A stretch of DNA of 64,000 nt from an uncultured Sulfitobacter sp. (GTDB taxonomy: Bacteria; Pseudomonadota; Alphaproteobacteria; Rhodobacterales; Rhodobacteraceae), in NCBI GenBank assembly GCA_947501805.1, contig CANMXJ010000001.1:434001-498000 (forward strand). The letters are read 5' to 3'. The translations under genes and the position numbers were made by a program. This document shows positions 36,435 to 45,007 of the stretch, piece by piece (position 1 is the first letter of the stretch; every line of letters starts with the position of its first letter). The notes beneath the pieces are model-generated. The model made no database searches and was not told the origin of the DNA. It saw only the letters and a list, made by a program, of their open reading frames with translations.

Positions 36435-37112
36435 ATGAAAATCGGCATTCTGATCACCGGTCATCCCCCCGAAGAACTCTCCGAAAACGGTCGCTATGAC
36501 GCCTATTTCCGAAGGCTTCTGGGTGATGCGGATTTCACGTACCAATCCTGGTCCGTTGTGGACGGTGAGTTCCCTGGTTCTGTAACGGAGGCGGATGGCT
36601 GGCTGATCACCGGCTCCAAACACGGTGCCTATGAGCCGCATCCGTGGATTCCCCCGCTTGAGCGGTTCATCCGCGATTGTTACGCCGCCCGGGTGCCGAT
36701 GATCGGCGTCTGTTTTGGCCACCAGATCATCGCACAGGCCATGGGCGGCAAGGTCGAGAAATTTGACGGCGGCTGGTCCATCGGCCATGTCGAGTACAAT
36801 TTGAACGGTGAAACAGTTGCCATCAACGCATGGCATCAGGATCAGGTCATAGAGAAACCCGATACCGCTGAAGTTATTGGCGACACGGACTTTTGCGCCA
36901 ATGCGGCCTTGCTCTACGGTGATGTTTTCTGGACCATCCAGCCACACCCCGAATATGATCACACCTTTATCGACGGACTTATCCAGCACCGTGGCAAAGG
37001 GGTGATCCCGCCAGCACAGCTTGAAGCCGCCAAGAGCAAACTTAACGCGCCGCTTGATCGCGAAAAGATGGCCGCACAGATGACCGCGTTTTTCAAGAAA
37101 GAGAGGGCCTAA
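36435..37112 (+). CDS. Class I glutamine amidotransferase-like hydrolase
   Basis: 225 residues of the GMP-synthase amidotransferase type: LITGSKHGAYE oxyanion region, nucleophile Cys93 in GVCFGHQI, and His/Glu in IQPHPEYD. In polyamine operons such an enzyme could hydrolyse gamma-glutamyl intermediates to release glutamate, the job of PuuD in Escherichia coli, though PuuD belongs to another branch of the fold. AAGGA precedes the ATG; the stop overlaps the next start as TAATG. Confidence 0.9.
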   Translation: MKIGILITGHPPEELSENGRYDAYFRRLLGDADFTYQSWSVVDGEFPGSVTEADGWLITGSKHGAYEPHPWIPPLERFIRDCYAARVPMIGVCFGHQIIAQAMGGKVEKFDGGWSIGHVEYNLNGETVAINAWHQDQVIEKPDTAEVIGDTDFCANAALLYGDVFWTIQPHPEYDHTFIDGLIQHRGKGVIPPAQLEAAKSKLNAPLDREKMAAQMTAFFKKERA

Positions 37113-38470
37113 TGGCCGATTGGATCAAGACACTGCCCGATGCTGCCCAAGCCTATTTGGAAGGCAAACGGCTGGACGAGGTTGAATGCATTATTTCGGA
37201 CCTGCCCGGCATTGCCCGCGGCAAGGCAGTCCCCGCGTCGAAATTTGCGCGTCAGGACCATTTCTATCTGCCCGACAGCATCTTTTATCAAACGATCACA
37301 GGCGATTGGGGAGAGGCCGCAGGAGATGAAGGCTTCACCGAAAAAGACATGGTCCTGAAGCCGGATATGTCCACAGCCACTGCCGCCCCATGGACCGGCG
37401 ACTGGACCCTACAGGTGATCCATGACGCCTATGATCGCAATGACAAACCGGTCGAGTTTTCGCCACGCAACGTGCTGAAACGTGTCGTGCAATTGTACCA
37501 TGACAAAGGTTGGGAGCCTGTTGTAGCACCCGAGATGGAATTCTTTCTGGTTGCGCGCAACCTGAACCCTGCCCATGCAATCGAGCCGATGATTGGCCGT
37601 TCGGGACGCCCTGCTGCCGCACGCCAGGCCTATTCAATGACAGCGGTGGATGAATTTGGTCCGGTGATTGACGACATCTATGACTTTGCCGAAGCGCAGG
37701 GTTTCGAGATCGACGGCATCACCCAAGAAGGCGGCGCGGGACAGTTGGAGATCAACCTGCTGCACGGCGATCCGGTCAAACTGGCCGACGAGGTGTTCTT
37801 TTTCAAACGCCTGATCCGGGAATCCGCAATGCGGCACAATTGCTATGCGACCTTCATGGCAAAACCGATCGAGGATGAACCGGGCTCGGCGATGCACATC
37901 CATCATTCGATTCTCGATATCAAGACGGGCAAGAACATCTTTTCCAACGAGGACGGAAGCGAAACCCCCGCCTTCATGCATTTCATCGCCGGATTGCAAA
38001 ACCACATGCCGTCAGCCTTGGCCGTGATTGCACCCTATGTGAACAGCTATCGCCGCTACGTCAAAGACCATGCCGCTCCGATCAATCTGGAATGGGGCCG
38101 TGACAATCGTACAACCGGCATTCGCGTTCCCCTGTCCAGCCCGAGCGCAAGACGTGTTGAAAACCGTTTGGCAGGCATGGATTGCAACCCCTACCTCGCC
38201 ATCGCCGCATCCCTCGCCTGTGGCTATCTGGGCATGGCAGAAGCCAAGGCACCTGCCGAAGAATTCAAGGGCGATGCCTATGACGGCGACGGTGACATTC
38301 CCCGCGTACTAGGGGATGCCTTGGACATGTTCGAAGCGGCCAAAGACCTGCACGCTATTTTAGGGCCCGAGTTTGCCCGCGTGTACGGCATCGTGAAACG
38401 CGCCGAATACGACGAGTTTTTGCAGGTGATCTCCCCTTGGGAGCGTGAACATTTGCTGTTGAACGTATAA
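37112..38470 (+). CDS. Glutamine synthetase family protein (gamma-glutamylpolyamine synthetase-like), copy 2
   Basis: 452 residues. GS motifs: VVAPEMEFFLV, EGGAGQLEINLLHGD, SAMHIHHSILD and ARRVENRLAGMDCNPYLA. It is clearly diverged from copy 1 (the N-terminal domain differs and IFYQTITGDWGEAAGDEGF is not shared), so the two may act on different amines or form a hetero-oligomer. It is coupled to the amidotransferase gene by TAATG and followed after 4 bp by the FAD oxidase gene. Confidence 0.9.
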   Translation: MADWIKTLPDAAQAYLEGKRLDEVECIISDLPGIARGKAVPASKFARQDHFYLPDSIFYQTITGDWGEAAGDEGFTEKDMVLKPDMSTATAAPWTGDWTLQVIHDAYDRNDKPVEFSPRNVLKRVVQLYHDKGWEPVVAPEMEFFLVARNLNPAHAIEPMIGRSGRPAAARQAYSMTAVDEFGPVIDDIYDFAEAQGFEIDGITQEGGAGQLEINLLHGDPVKLADEVFFFKRLIRESAMRHNCYATFMAKPIEDEPGSAMHIHHSILDIKTGKNIFSNEDGSETPAFMHFIAGLQNHMPSALAVIAPYVNSYRRYVKDHAAPINLEWGRDNRTTGIRVPLSSPSARRVENRLAGMDCNPYLAIAASLACGYLGMAEAKAPAEEFKGDAYDGDGDIPRVLGDALDMFEAAKDLHAILGPEFARVYGIVKRAEYDEFLQVISPWEREHLLLNV

Positions 38471-38474
38471 CGCG

Positions 38475-39779
38475 ATGAACCTGCTTTATAGCAATGACAA
38501 GCGCGGGCATTATCCCGATAGCTGGTATGCTGCGACGGCCAACCCGCTGGAACGCTTTGAGCCCCTCAAGGGCGCGGCCAAGGCCGATGTCTGTGTTGTT
38601 GGTGGCGGTTACACCGGATTGTCCGCCGCCCTCCATCTGGCCAAGGCAGGCCGTGATGTTGTCTTGCTGGAAGCGCAGCGCGCCGGCTTTGGCGCATCGG
38701 GGCGCAATGGCGGGCAGTTGGGGACGGGCCAGCGCGTAGCGCAAGACAGCTTGGAAAAGATGGTCGGCGCTGATGGCGCGCAGCGCTTGTGGGACTTGGG
38801 GCTGGATGCTGTAAGTCTGACCAAACATCTGATTACAGAGCATAAAATTGACTGCCACTTGAAACCCGGCGTGGCTTGGACTGCGTCGGACAAGGGCGAT
38901 CTGGCGCATCTGCATGATTATGCAGAATTTCTGCAAAACCGGTATGGCTACGACCGAATAGAGACATTGGATCACGTCGCTTTGCAATCAGTGTGTCCCT
39001 CACCCGACTATGTGGGCGGTATTCTGGACATGGGGGCCGCCCACCTGCATCCTCTGAATTACGCACTTGGTCTGGCGCGAGCAGCCCGCGACGCGGGCGT
39101 GCGCATCTATGAAGGCAGCGCGGTTCACAACATTGACGAAGGCTCACCAGCCAAGGTGCAGACCGATGCGGGTCATGTGATGGCCGACCATGTCATTCTG
39201 GGATGCAACGGATATTTGGGCGGGTTGAACCGAAAGGTTGCCGCACGGGTCATGCCGATTAATAACTTCATTGCCGCAACCGAGCCGCTGGGGGAGCGCA
39301 TCAAAGATGTGCTGCCACGTGATGTGGCCGTGGCTGACAGCCGGTTTGTGGTGAATTACTTCCGCCTGTCCCATGATGGGAGACTGTTGTTCGGGGGCGG
39401 CGAAAGCTATGGTTATAAATTTCCCAAGGACATCGCGGCGAAGGTGCGCAAGCCGATGTCGGTGATCTTTCCGCAGTTGAAAGATGTGAAAATTGACTAT
39501 GCTTGGGGTGGCACGCTTGGGATCACTATGAAACGCCTGCCCTATCTGGCACGTGTCGCGCCAAACATTCTGTCCGCTTCGGGATACTCCGGTCACGGAG
39601 TTGGCACTGCCACACATGCAGGCGCACTGATGGCTCAGGCCGTGCAAGGCGAAAGTGATGGGTTTAACGTGATGTCCGCCCTGCCGAGCCAGCCGTTTCC
39701 AGGCGGACCTGCGATGCGCAATCCGCTGCTGGTTCTCGCGATGAGCTGGTATTCCATACGCGACCGTCTGGGACTTTGA
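38475..39779 (+). CDS. FAD-dependent oxidoreductase, gamma-glutamylputrescine oxidase-like (PuuB/OrdL family)
   Basis: 434 residues of the DAO fold. The FAD site VCVVGGGYTGLSAALHLAKAG starts near residue 37, GFGASGRNGGQLGTGQ is the flavin-loop signature of PuuB/OrdL, and the C-terminal SGYSGHGVGTATHAG completes the cofactor site. It would oxidise the gamma-glutamylated amine to an aldehyde with release of peroxide. Last gene of the operon; the dehydrogenase expected next in the pathway is not in the window. Confidence 0.9.
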   Translation: MNLLYSNDKRGHYPDSWYAATANPLERFEPLKGAAKADVCVVGGGYTGLSAALHLAKAGRDVVLLEAQRAGFGASGRNGGQLGTGQRVAQDSLEKMVGADGAQRLWDLGLDAVSLTKHLITEHKIDCHLKPGVAWTASDKGDLAHLHDYAEFLQNRYGYDRIETLDHVALQSVCPSPDYVGGILDMGAAHLHPLNYALGLARAARDAGVRIYEGSAVHNIDEGSPAKVQTDAGHVMADHVILGCNGYLGGLNRKVAARVMPINNFIAATEPLGERIKDVLPRDVAVADSRFVVNYFRLSHDGRLLFGGGESYGYKFPKDIAAKVRKPMSVIFPQLKDVKIDYAWGGTLGITMKRLPYLARVAPNILSASGYSGHGVGTATHAGALMAQAVQGESDGFNVMSALPSQPFPGGPAMRNPLLVLAMSWYSIRDRLGL

Positions 39780-39830
39780 TGCTTCCGCAGGTCTGACAGG
39801 ACGCAAGAAAAAAACCTTGCGCCCAATCAC

Positions 39831-40403
39831 TTACTTCAACTTGGACAGCTTGTTCTGTAACTCCGCCAACTGTTTTTTGATCGCGTCAAGGTCTTCGCCC
39901 TGATCCGGTTCGGGCTCGGGCTTGGCATCCTGTTTGGCCGATGTGGCACCAGCCATAGGACCGCCGCCCCAGCCCGCAGTCATCGCTTTGAGAAACGCTT
40001 CTTGTTGGGCTTTCATCGCGTCCATACCGGGCATTTTGGCAATCGGGTTCATTGAGGTCATATTCTCGACAACCTTGGATTGCCCGTCACGCAGCATATC
40101 AAAAGACGCCTGCAGGAACTGCGGCACGACCGAGACATTGCCGGACATGTAACTGCGCACCAGATCGTTCAGCACAGCCACCGGCAGAACGGATTCACCA
40201 CGGCTTTCATGTTCCGCAATGATTTGAAGCAGGTATTGCCGCGTCAGATCATCACCGGATTTCAGGTCAACAATCTGCACTTCGCGGCCATCGCGGATAA
40301 ACCCCGAAATATCCTCAAGTGTCACATAGTCGCTGGTCTCGGTGTTATACAGCCGTCGGGACGCGTAGCGTTTGATCAATAGGGGCTTGGATGTATCCGC
40401 CAC
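39831..40403 (-). CDS. phaR: Polyhydroxyalkanoate synthesis repressor PhaR
   Basis: 190 residues. The N-terminal LLIKRYASRRLYNTETSDYV and VTLEDISGFIRDGREV are the PHA/PHB accumulation DNA-binding domain, and LTRQYLLQIIAEHES is the PHB_acc domain; the tail is charged and helical. PhaR senses polymer and represses phasin genes and itself. It starts at GTG 40403 behind GGAGG. A CTGC-N3-GCAG site lies 24 bp upstream of the start, fitting autoregulation. Confidence 0.95.
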   Translation of the reverse strand: MADTSKPLLIKRYASRRLYNTETSDYVTLEDISGFIRDGREVQIVDLKSGDDLTRQYLLQIIAEHESRGESVLPVAVLNDLVRSYMSGNVSVVPQFLQASFDMLRDGQSKVVENMTSMNPIAKMPGMDAMKAQQEAFLKAMTAGWGGGPMAGATSAKQDAKPEPEPDQGEDLDAIKKQLAELQNKLSKLK

Positions 40404-40426
40404 GGTGTTCCTCCCGAAAATTCGTG

Positions 40427-40437
40427 CTGCGTTGCAG
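40427..40437. promoter_or_regulatory. PhaR-type operator upstream of phaR
   Basis: CTGCGTTGCAG matches CTGC-N3-GCAG, the site described for PhaR of Rhodobacter/Paracoccus. Its position between the start of phaR and upstream sequence suggests self-repression. Confidence 0.6.
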
Positions 40438-40488
40438 CTTAGGCCCAGTTGAGGGAAAAAGAAAGCGTATCCATGCCCCTTGCCTAAA

Positions 40489-41400
40489 TTAGGACGATGA
40501 CATCATTTCCTGCATGGCCTCCCGGATTGGCGTTGGCCTGAATACCGGTATTGCGCGCGCGAGTTTACGACCATCCATACGGTGGGGTACGCTCCACAAA
40601 TAGCGCATCTCATAGACTTCCCGGATTGTCGGTTTGAAAAGGCCAACAAGCGGCAACAGGAACCATGGCATGCCCGACACTTTTTGCGCACGCCCCGTGG
40701 CCTGCTCGATCTGGGCCACCAGTTCAGCACCCGTAAGGGAATAGCCCTCAAAACCGAATTGTTCAAAACCATCAAATTGGTCACGCTGCCCCGCCAACAT
40801 CACGGCGGCGCGGGCCATATCGGGCAAATAGGCCCAAGCGTGTACGCGGTCTAAGGGGCCGGGATACATGGTTCGGCCCTGTTGCGCATTCACTGCGATG
40901 TAAGCATCAAACCAGCTGCCGCTTTTTTCACGCTCAAAGAAATCCCCGCCGCGCAGGACAATCGTGCGCACACCCGACGCACGAAACGCCTCCTCCATCT
41001 TAACACGCAGCTTGCCTTTACGGGTGGTCGGTTGCCACGGTGTTGTTTCGGTCATCAGTTCCGGCTTGTCCGCACCGTAGTTATAGACGTTGCCCGGGAT
41101 CAGAACGGTCGCGCCACTTGCTTGCGCTGCGGCAATGACATTTCGGGTCAGCACGGGCAGATCCCGCGCCCAGTTCTCGTAAGGCGGGTTAAGCGTGTTC
41201 ACGATCAGATCAAAGCCCACGCAGGCTTTGGTCAAGGCCGCGCCATCCATTGCGTCGCAAATCGCCGTCTCGATTGGAGCAACGGGTGGCTCGTCAAATT
41301 GACGGGCCAAAGCTGTAACTTCCCATCCTGCCTTGACAAAAGCGGTTGAGGCGGCCCGCCCAAAACGGCCCTTGGCCCCGAGAATGATAACTTTAGACAT
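40489..41400 (-). CDS. NAD(P)-dependent epimerase/dehydratase-like (atypical SDR) protein
   Basis: About 303 residues. It starts SKVIILGAKGRFGRA, a Rossmann glycine motif of the extended/atypical SDR type (GxxGxxG). VNTLNPPYENW and IPGNVYNYGADKP (with Tyr) fit the family. It probably reduces or isomerises a small metabolite; substrate unknown. The start is set at 41400 because GGGAGA precedes that ATG; an in-frame upstream start at 41460 lies in the regulatory gap. It is divergent from a LysR regulator that probably controls it. Confidence 0.82.
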   Translation of the reverse strand: MSKVIILGAKGRFGRAASTAFVKAGWEVTALARQFDEPPVAPIETAICDAMDGAALTKACVGFDLIVNTLNPPYENWARDLPVLTRNVIAAAQASGATVLIPGNVYNYGADKPELMTETTPWQPTTRKGKLRVKMEEAFRASGVRTIVLRGGDFFEREKSGSWFDAYIAVNAQQGRTMYPGPLDRVHAWAYLPDMARAAVMLAGQRDQFDGFEQFGFEGYSLTGAELVAQIEQATGRAQKVSGMPWFLLPLVGLFKPTIREVYEMRYLWSVPHRMDGRKLARAIPVFRPTPIREAMQEMMSSS

Positions 41401-41501
41401 GTTGGTTCTCCCATTCTGGATGTCATGTCTCTGGATAACGCATCCATATTCAGATATCATTTAGCCAAAATTGCACCTAACCATTCATTATTGGATATCA
41501 A

Positions 41502-42392
41502 ATGCAAGACCTGGACTGGTCCCACCTACAATCCTTTGTTGCGGTCGCAGAACATGGATCGCTCTCTGCCGCCGCCCGCGCCCGGCACAGCAGTCAACCG
41601 ACGCTCAGCCGTCATATCGCGTTGTTGGAACAATCACTGGGCGCACGCCTGTTTATCCGCAACAAAACCGGCGTCACACTGACGGACAGAGGCAGTGCGC
41701 TTGTGGCCCATGCAGGCGAAATGGCCGATGCTGCGGCGCGGCTGTCTATTCTGGCGCAAGGCGGCGATGGTGCCATGGCGGGTGCTGTGCGCATCACGGC
41801 CAGCCAGATCATGGCGACGTTTCTGTTACCACCGGTACTGACCGCACTGCATCAGGAGTATCCGGAAATCGAGATTGAGCTTGTTGCATCTGATGCTACC
41901 GATAACCTGCTGCGCCGCGAAGCGGATATTGCAGTGCGTATGTACCGCCCAACCCAAGGTGATGTCATCGCGAAACATATCGGTAATCTGGCACTCGGGG
42001 CCTATGCGACCAAAGACTACATCGCACGCCATGGTATGCCCGAAAAGCTGGCAGATATTCTGGATCATGATCTGGTTGGTTATGACCGCAGTACGCTCAT
42101 TATTGACGGCATCGCTGCGATGGGGATGCAGGTGGACCGTTCCGCGTTCAAGTTTCGATGTGACGATCAGGTTGTGTGCTGGCAGATGGTGCGCGCAGGA
42201 TTTGGCATTGGCTTCAACCAGACAACCATTGCGCAGTCCGACCCGAACATCGTCAGTGTCGCAGGGCCCGAGCCTGTGGGATACCTGCCCGTCTGGCTGG
42301 CCGCTCATGCAGAGCTGCGCCAAACGCCGCGTATTCGCAAAGTCTATGACGCGCTGTCTGCGGAATTGAGCAAGCAGTTGATACGCCCCTGA
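41502..42392 (+). CDS. LysR-family transcriptional regulator
   Basis: 296 residues. The winged helix-turn-helix spans about residues 5-64 (LQSFVAVAEHGSLSAAARARHSS, then QPTLSRHIALLEQSLGARLF). The effector domain with two Rossmann-like lobes follows (ADIAVRMYRPTQGD). It is divergent from the SDR gene, the usual layout for a LysR activator and its target, with 101 bp between. A bidirectional terminator follows at 42407-42440. Confidence 0.92.
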   Translation: MQDLDWSHLQSFVAVAEHGSLSAAARARHSSQPTLSRHIALLEQSLGARLFIRNKTGVTLTDRGSALVAHAGEMADAAARLSILAQGGDGAMAGAVRITASQIMATFLLPPVLTALHQEYPEIEIELVASDATDNLLRREADIAVRMYRPTQGDVIAKHIGNLALGAYATKDYIARHGMPEKLADILDHDLVGYDRSTLIIDGIAAMGMQVDRSAFKFRCDDQVVCWQMVRAGFGIGFNQTTIAQSDPNIVSVAGPEPVGYLPVWLAAHAELRQTPRIRKVYDALSAELSKQLIRP

Positions 42393-42406
42393 CCCGTTGA
42401 AAAACA

Positions 42407-42440
42407 AAAAAAGGCGGGCTCAGGGAAGCCCGCCTTTTTT
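42407..42440. terminator. Bidirectional Rho-independent terminator
   Basis: A perfect 14-bp inverted repeat, AAAAAAGGCGGGCT (42407-42420) and AGCCCGCCTTTTTT (42427-42440), with a 6-base loop. It ends the lysR transcript on the plus strand and the phasin transcript on the minus strand. Confidence 0.93.
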
Positions 42441-42495
42441 ACTTACATCAATCAGGGAGGATCAGATGTAAGGTTTGATAACCGACTATCGGCTA

Positions 42496-42939
42496 TTACT
42501 TCGCTGTCGCTTTTTTCGCAGCAGCTTGAACGTCGTCTGTGGCTTTCTTCACAGCAGAAGTTGCTTCGGCCTGTGCGTCTTTGCCTGCAGCCATCATCAG
42601 CTCAACTGTGTCCATCTGTACTTTTTTCGCGATTTCAGCGAAAGCAGCCATGTGCTCGGACGCTGCTTCAGCAGAAGCAGATGCGAAATCTGTCATCGCT
42701 TTTGCGTAGTCTGCTGGCTCTGCCTTGGCTTTTGCCATTTCAGACAGCTTTGCAACGGTGTCTTTTGTCCACTTTGTAGAAATCTCTGTAGACTTCTCAA
42801 CTGCGTTCAGGGCAACGCCGGACAGTTTTTCGTTCAGAGTTGCGGAAGTTTTGAAAGCGCCGTCCATTGCGGACGTATCCACTGGGAATGAACCCATAAC
42901 GTCTTTGAACATAGCGGCCATGTCAGGTGTCTTTGTCAT
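42496..42939 (-). CDS. phaP: Phasin (PHA granule-associated protein)
   Basis: 147 residues, Ala/Lys-rich, amphipathic all-helical, with no signal peptide: TSAMDGAFKTSATLNEKLSG and an Ala/Lys C-terminal tail. Phasins coat polyhydroxyalkanoate granules. It lies downstream of phaC on the same strand with its own promoter region, which holds two PhaR-type operators (43025-43066). This fits strong expression only when polymer titrates PhaR. Confidence 0.9.
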   Translation of the reverse strand: MTKTPDMAAMFKDVMGSFPVDTSAMDGAFKTSATLNEKLSGVALNAVEKSTEISTKWTKDTVAKLSEMAKAKAEPADYAKAMTDFASASAEAASEHMAAFAEIAKKVQMDTVELMMAAGKDAQAEATSAVKKATDDVQAAAKKATAK

Positions 42940-43024
42940 TTGTTTATTCCTTAGGTTTGCGTTTTATCGGGTGGCTTTGCGCCGGTCTGTGCCGTTCGCT
43001 GTTGCCGTAAGGAATGTATAGATG

Positions 43025-43063
43025 CTGCAGTGCGGCATAGCAAGCCTTTTCTCTGCACTGCAG
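43025..43063. promoter_or_regulatory. Two PhaR-type operators upstream of the phasin gene
   Basis: CTGCACTGCAG at 43053-43063 is a perfect CTGC-N3-GCAG site. CTGCAGTGCGG at 43025-43035 matches with one change. Together they lie in a larger inverted repeat, ATGCTGCAGTGC (43022-43033) and GCACTGCAGCAT (43055-43066). They are 86-124 bp upstream of the phasin ATG. Confidence 0.7.
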
Positions 43064-43098
43064 CATAAATCTTCTTATCACGCCAATCTTCAATGAAA

Positions 43099-44904
43099 TC
43101 AGCGGTTTGCTTTCTTTGCAACGTATTCTCCGGGTGCATCAGAGATGATTTTGCGCCCTCCCTCACCCGGTTGACGGGCGGGAATCATCTTTCCTGACCG
43201 CTTTTTCAGCCATTTTTCCCAACGCGGCCACCAAGAGCCTTCGGTGAATTCCGCGCCTTCCAGCCAATCCTCGTGAGACAGCCCCATATCATCATTTACA
43301 TAGTGCCCGTATTTCCCTTTGGACGGCGGGTTCACGATGCCCGCGATGTGACCCGACTGCGTCATGATAAAGGTTTTGTCCTTCGACCCCATCTGCTGCA
43401 CCCCGCGATAACTGTCCTTCCAAGGCGCAATGTGGTCGGTTTCGCAAGCAACGGCACAAATGGGCACATCAACCTCATCCAGCACCAGATGATTGCCCGC
43501 CAGATCAAAGCCGCCATCTGCCAGCTTGTTGCCCTGACACAAACCGCGCAAATACTGCATCGCCATCTTGGCTGGCAGGTTCGCCCCATCCCCGTTCCAG
43601 TACAGCAAATCGAACGCAGGTGGCGTTTCGCCCATCATGTAGCTTTTGACCGCTGGTCCGTAGACAAGGTCATTGGACCGCAAGAAAGAAAACGTGCGCG
43701 CCATTACGATGGAGGGCAGAATGCCCTTGTCCGCAGTCTCGGCCTCGATCCCATCGATAAAGTCATCGGTCAGGAACGGCTTGAATTCACCCTGATCGGA
43801 GAAATCCGTGAGCGCGGTAAAAAACGTCGCTGACTTCACAGATTTATCGCCGCGCTGCTTCATCAATGACAACGTCAGCGCCAATGTGGTGCCGGCAATA
43901 CAATAGCCGACTGCGTTCACCTTCTTTTCGCCGGTGATCGCTTTGACCTCACGAAAGGCCGTGAGGTATCCGTCTTCAATATAGTCTTCCATACCGACAT
44001 CGCGGTACGTCGCATCTGGATTGACCCAAGACACCATAAACAAGGTATAGCCCTGATCCGTGACCCATTTGACCAGTGAATTCTGCGCTTTGAGGTCCAG
44101 AATATAGAATTTGTTAATCCACGGAGGAAAGATCAGCAGCGGCGTTTCATGCACCTGATCTGTGGTCGGCGAGTACTGGATCAGCTCAAACATACGATTG
44201 CGAAAGACAACCTTGCCCGGCGCAGTGGCGATGTTTTCACCAAGCGTGAAGGCGCTGTCATCCGCCAGTTTGACGATCAACTCGCCATCATTTGCCTCCA
44301 GATCCGAGATCAGGTTTTCAAGTCCCTTGATCAGGCTTTCACCCTCGGTATCAACTGCGCGCTGCAAGGCATCGGGGTTTGTGGCAAGGAAATTGGTCGG
44401 TGACATCAAATCAATAATCTGATTACTGAAATAGGCCAGCCGTTGTTTTTCACGTGGCTCCATGTCCGTGACCGCATCGACCGCTTGGGCCACAGCCTCT
44501 GCGTTGATCTGATACTGCTGTCTGACATAGCTGAAATAAGGATGCGTCTCCCAAAGCGGATTGGCGAACCGGCGGTCCTTTGGCATTTTGTTTTCTGGCG
44601 CTTCCAGTGTGCCTTTGGCCAATGCCTGTTGCACTTCCATAAAATGTGTAACTGTTTTGGTCCAATACCCCATCTGATGTTCCATCAGTTTGGCCGGGTT
44701 GGTCATGGCTTCGGACAAATAGGCCTGCCCTGCCTTCGCAAAAAGCTCCTGATTCGGGCCATCAAGGGCCGGTTGATGCGTCTGACGGTTGGCCATGACT
44801 TGTCCGAATCGCTCGGTCAGGCGCTCAACTTTCTTAAGGTTCTCAGCCATGCGTGTCATGGATACATCAGTTTCCGTACCGTCAGTATTGGTTTTAGTTG
44901 TCAT
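43099..44904 (-). CDS. phaC: Class I poly(3-hydroxyalkanoate) synthase
   Basis: 601 residues, class I length. It polymerises 3-hydroxyacyl-CoA on the growing granule. The lipase-like box is GYCIAG with nucleophile Cys335; VSWVNPDATYRDVGMEDYIEDGY, FTALTDFSDQGEF (Asp) and GHIAGIVNPPSKGKYGHY (His) are the usual synthase segments. The N-terminal ~100 residues are the variable domain. It is divergent from phaZ (103 bp apart) and upstream of phaP. No phaA or phaB is in the window. Confidence 0.97.
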   Translation of the reverse strand: MTTKTNTDGTETDVSMTRMAENLKKVERLTERFGQVMANRQTHQPALDGPNQELFAKAGQAYLSEAMTNPAKLMEHQMGYWTKTVTHFMEVQQALAKGTLEAPENKMPKDRRFANPLWETHPYFSYVRQQYQINAEAVAQAVDAVTDMEPREKQRLAYFSNQIIDLMSPTNFLATNPDALQRAVDTEGESLIKGLENLISDLEANDGELIVKLADDSAFTLGENIATAPGKVVFRNRMFELIQYSPTTDQVHETPLLIFPPWINKFYILDLKAQNSLVKWVTDQGYTLFMVSWVNPDATYRDVGMEDYIEDGYLTAFREVKAITGEKKVNAVGYCIAGTTLALTLSLMKQRGDKSVKSATFFTALTDFSDQGEFKPFLTDDFIDGIEAETADKGILPSIVMARTFSFLRSNDLVYGPAVKSYMMGETPPAFDLLYWNGDGANLPAKMAMQYLRGLCQGNKLADGGFDLAGNHLVLDEVDVPICAVACETDHIAPWKDSYRGVQQMGSKDKTFIMTQSGHIAGIVNPPSKGKYGHYVNDDMGLSHEDWLEGAEFTEGSWWPRWEKWLKKRSGKMIPARQPGEGGRKIISDAPGEYVAKKANR

Positions 44905-45007
44905 ATTAACAATTAGCTCCTATCTTCGCACTCGCAGCATAACGTCGCCCTTTTCAGGGGCAGGAGCGACGGCATGCCCTATCCGGGCTTTATAAGGAGA
45001 CCCCACT

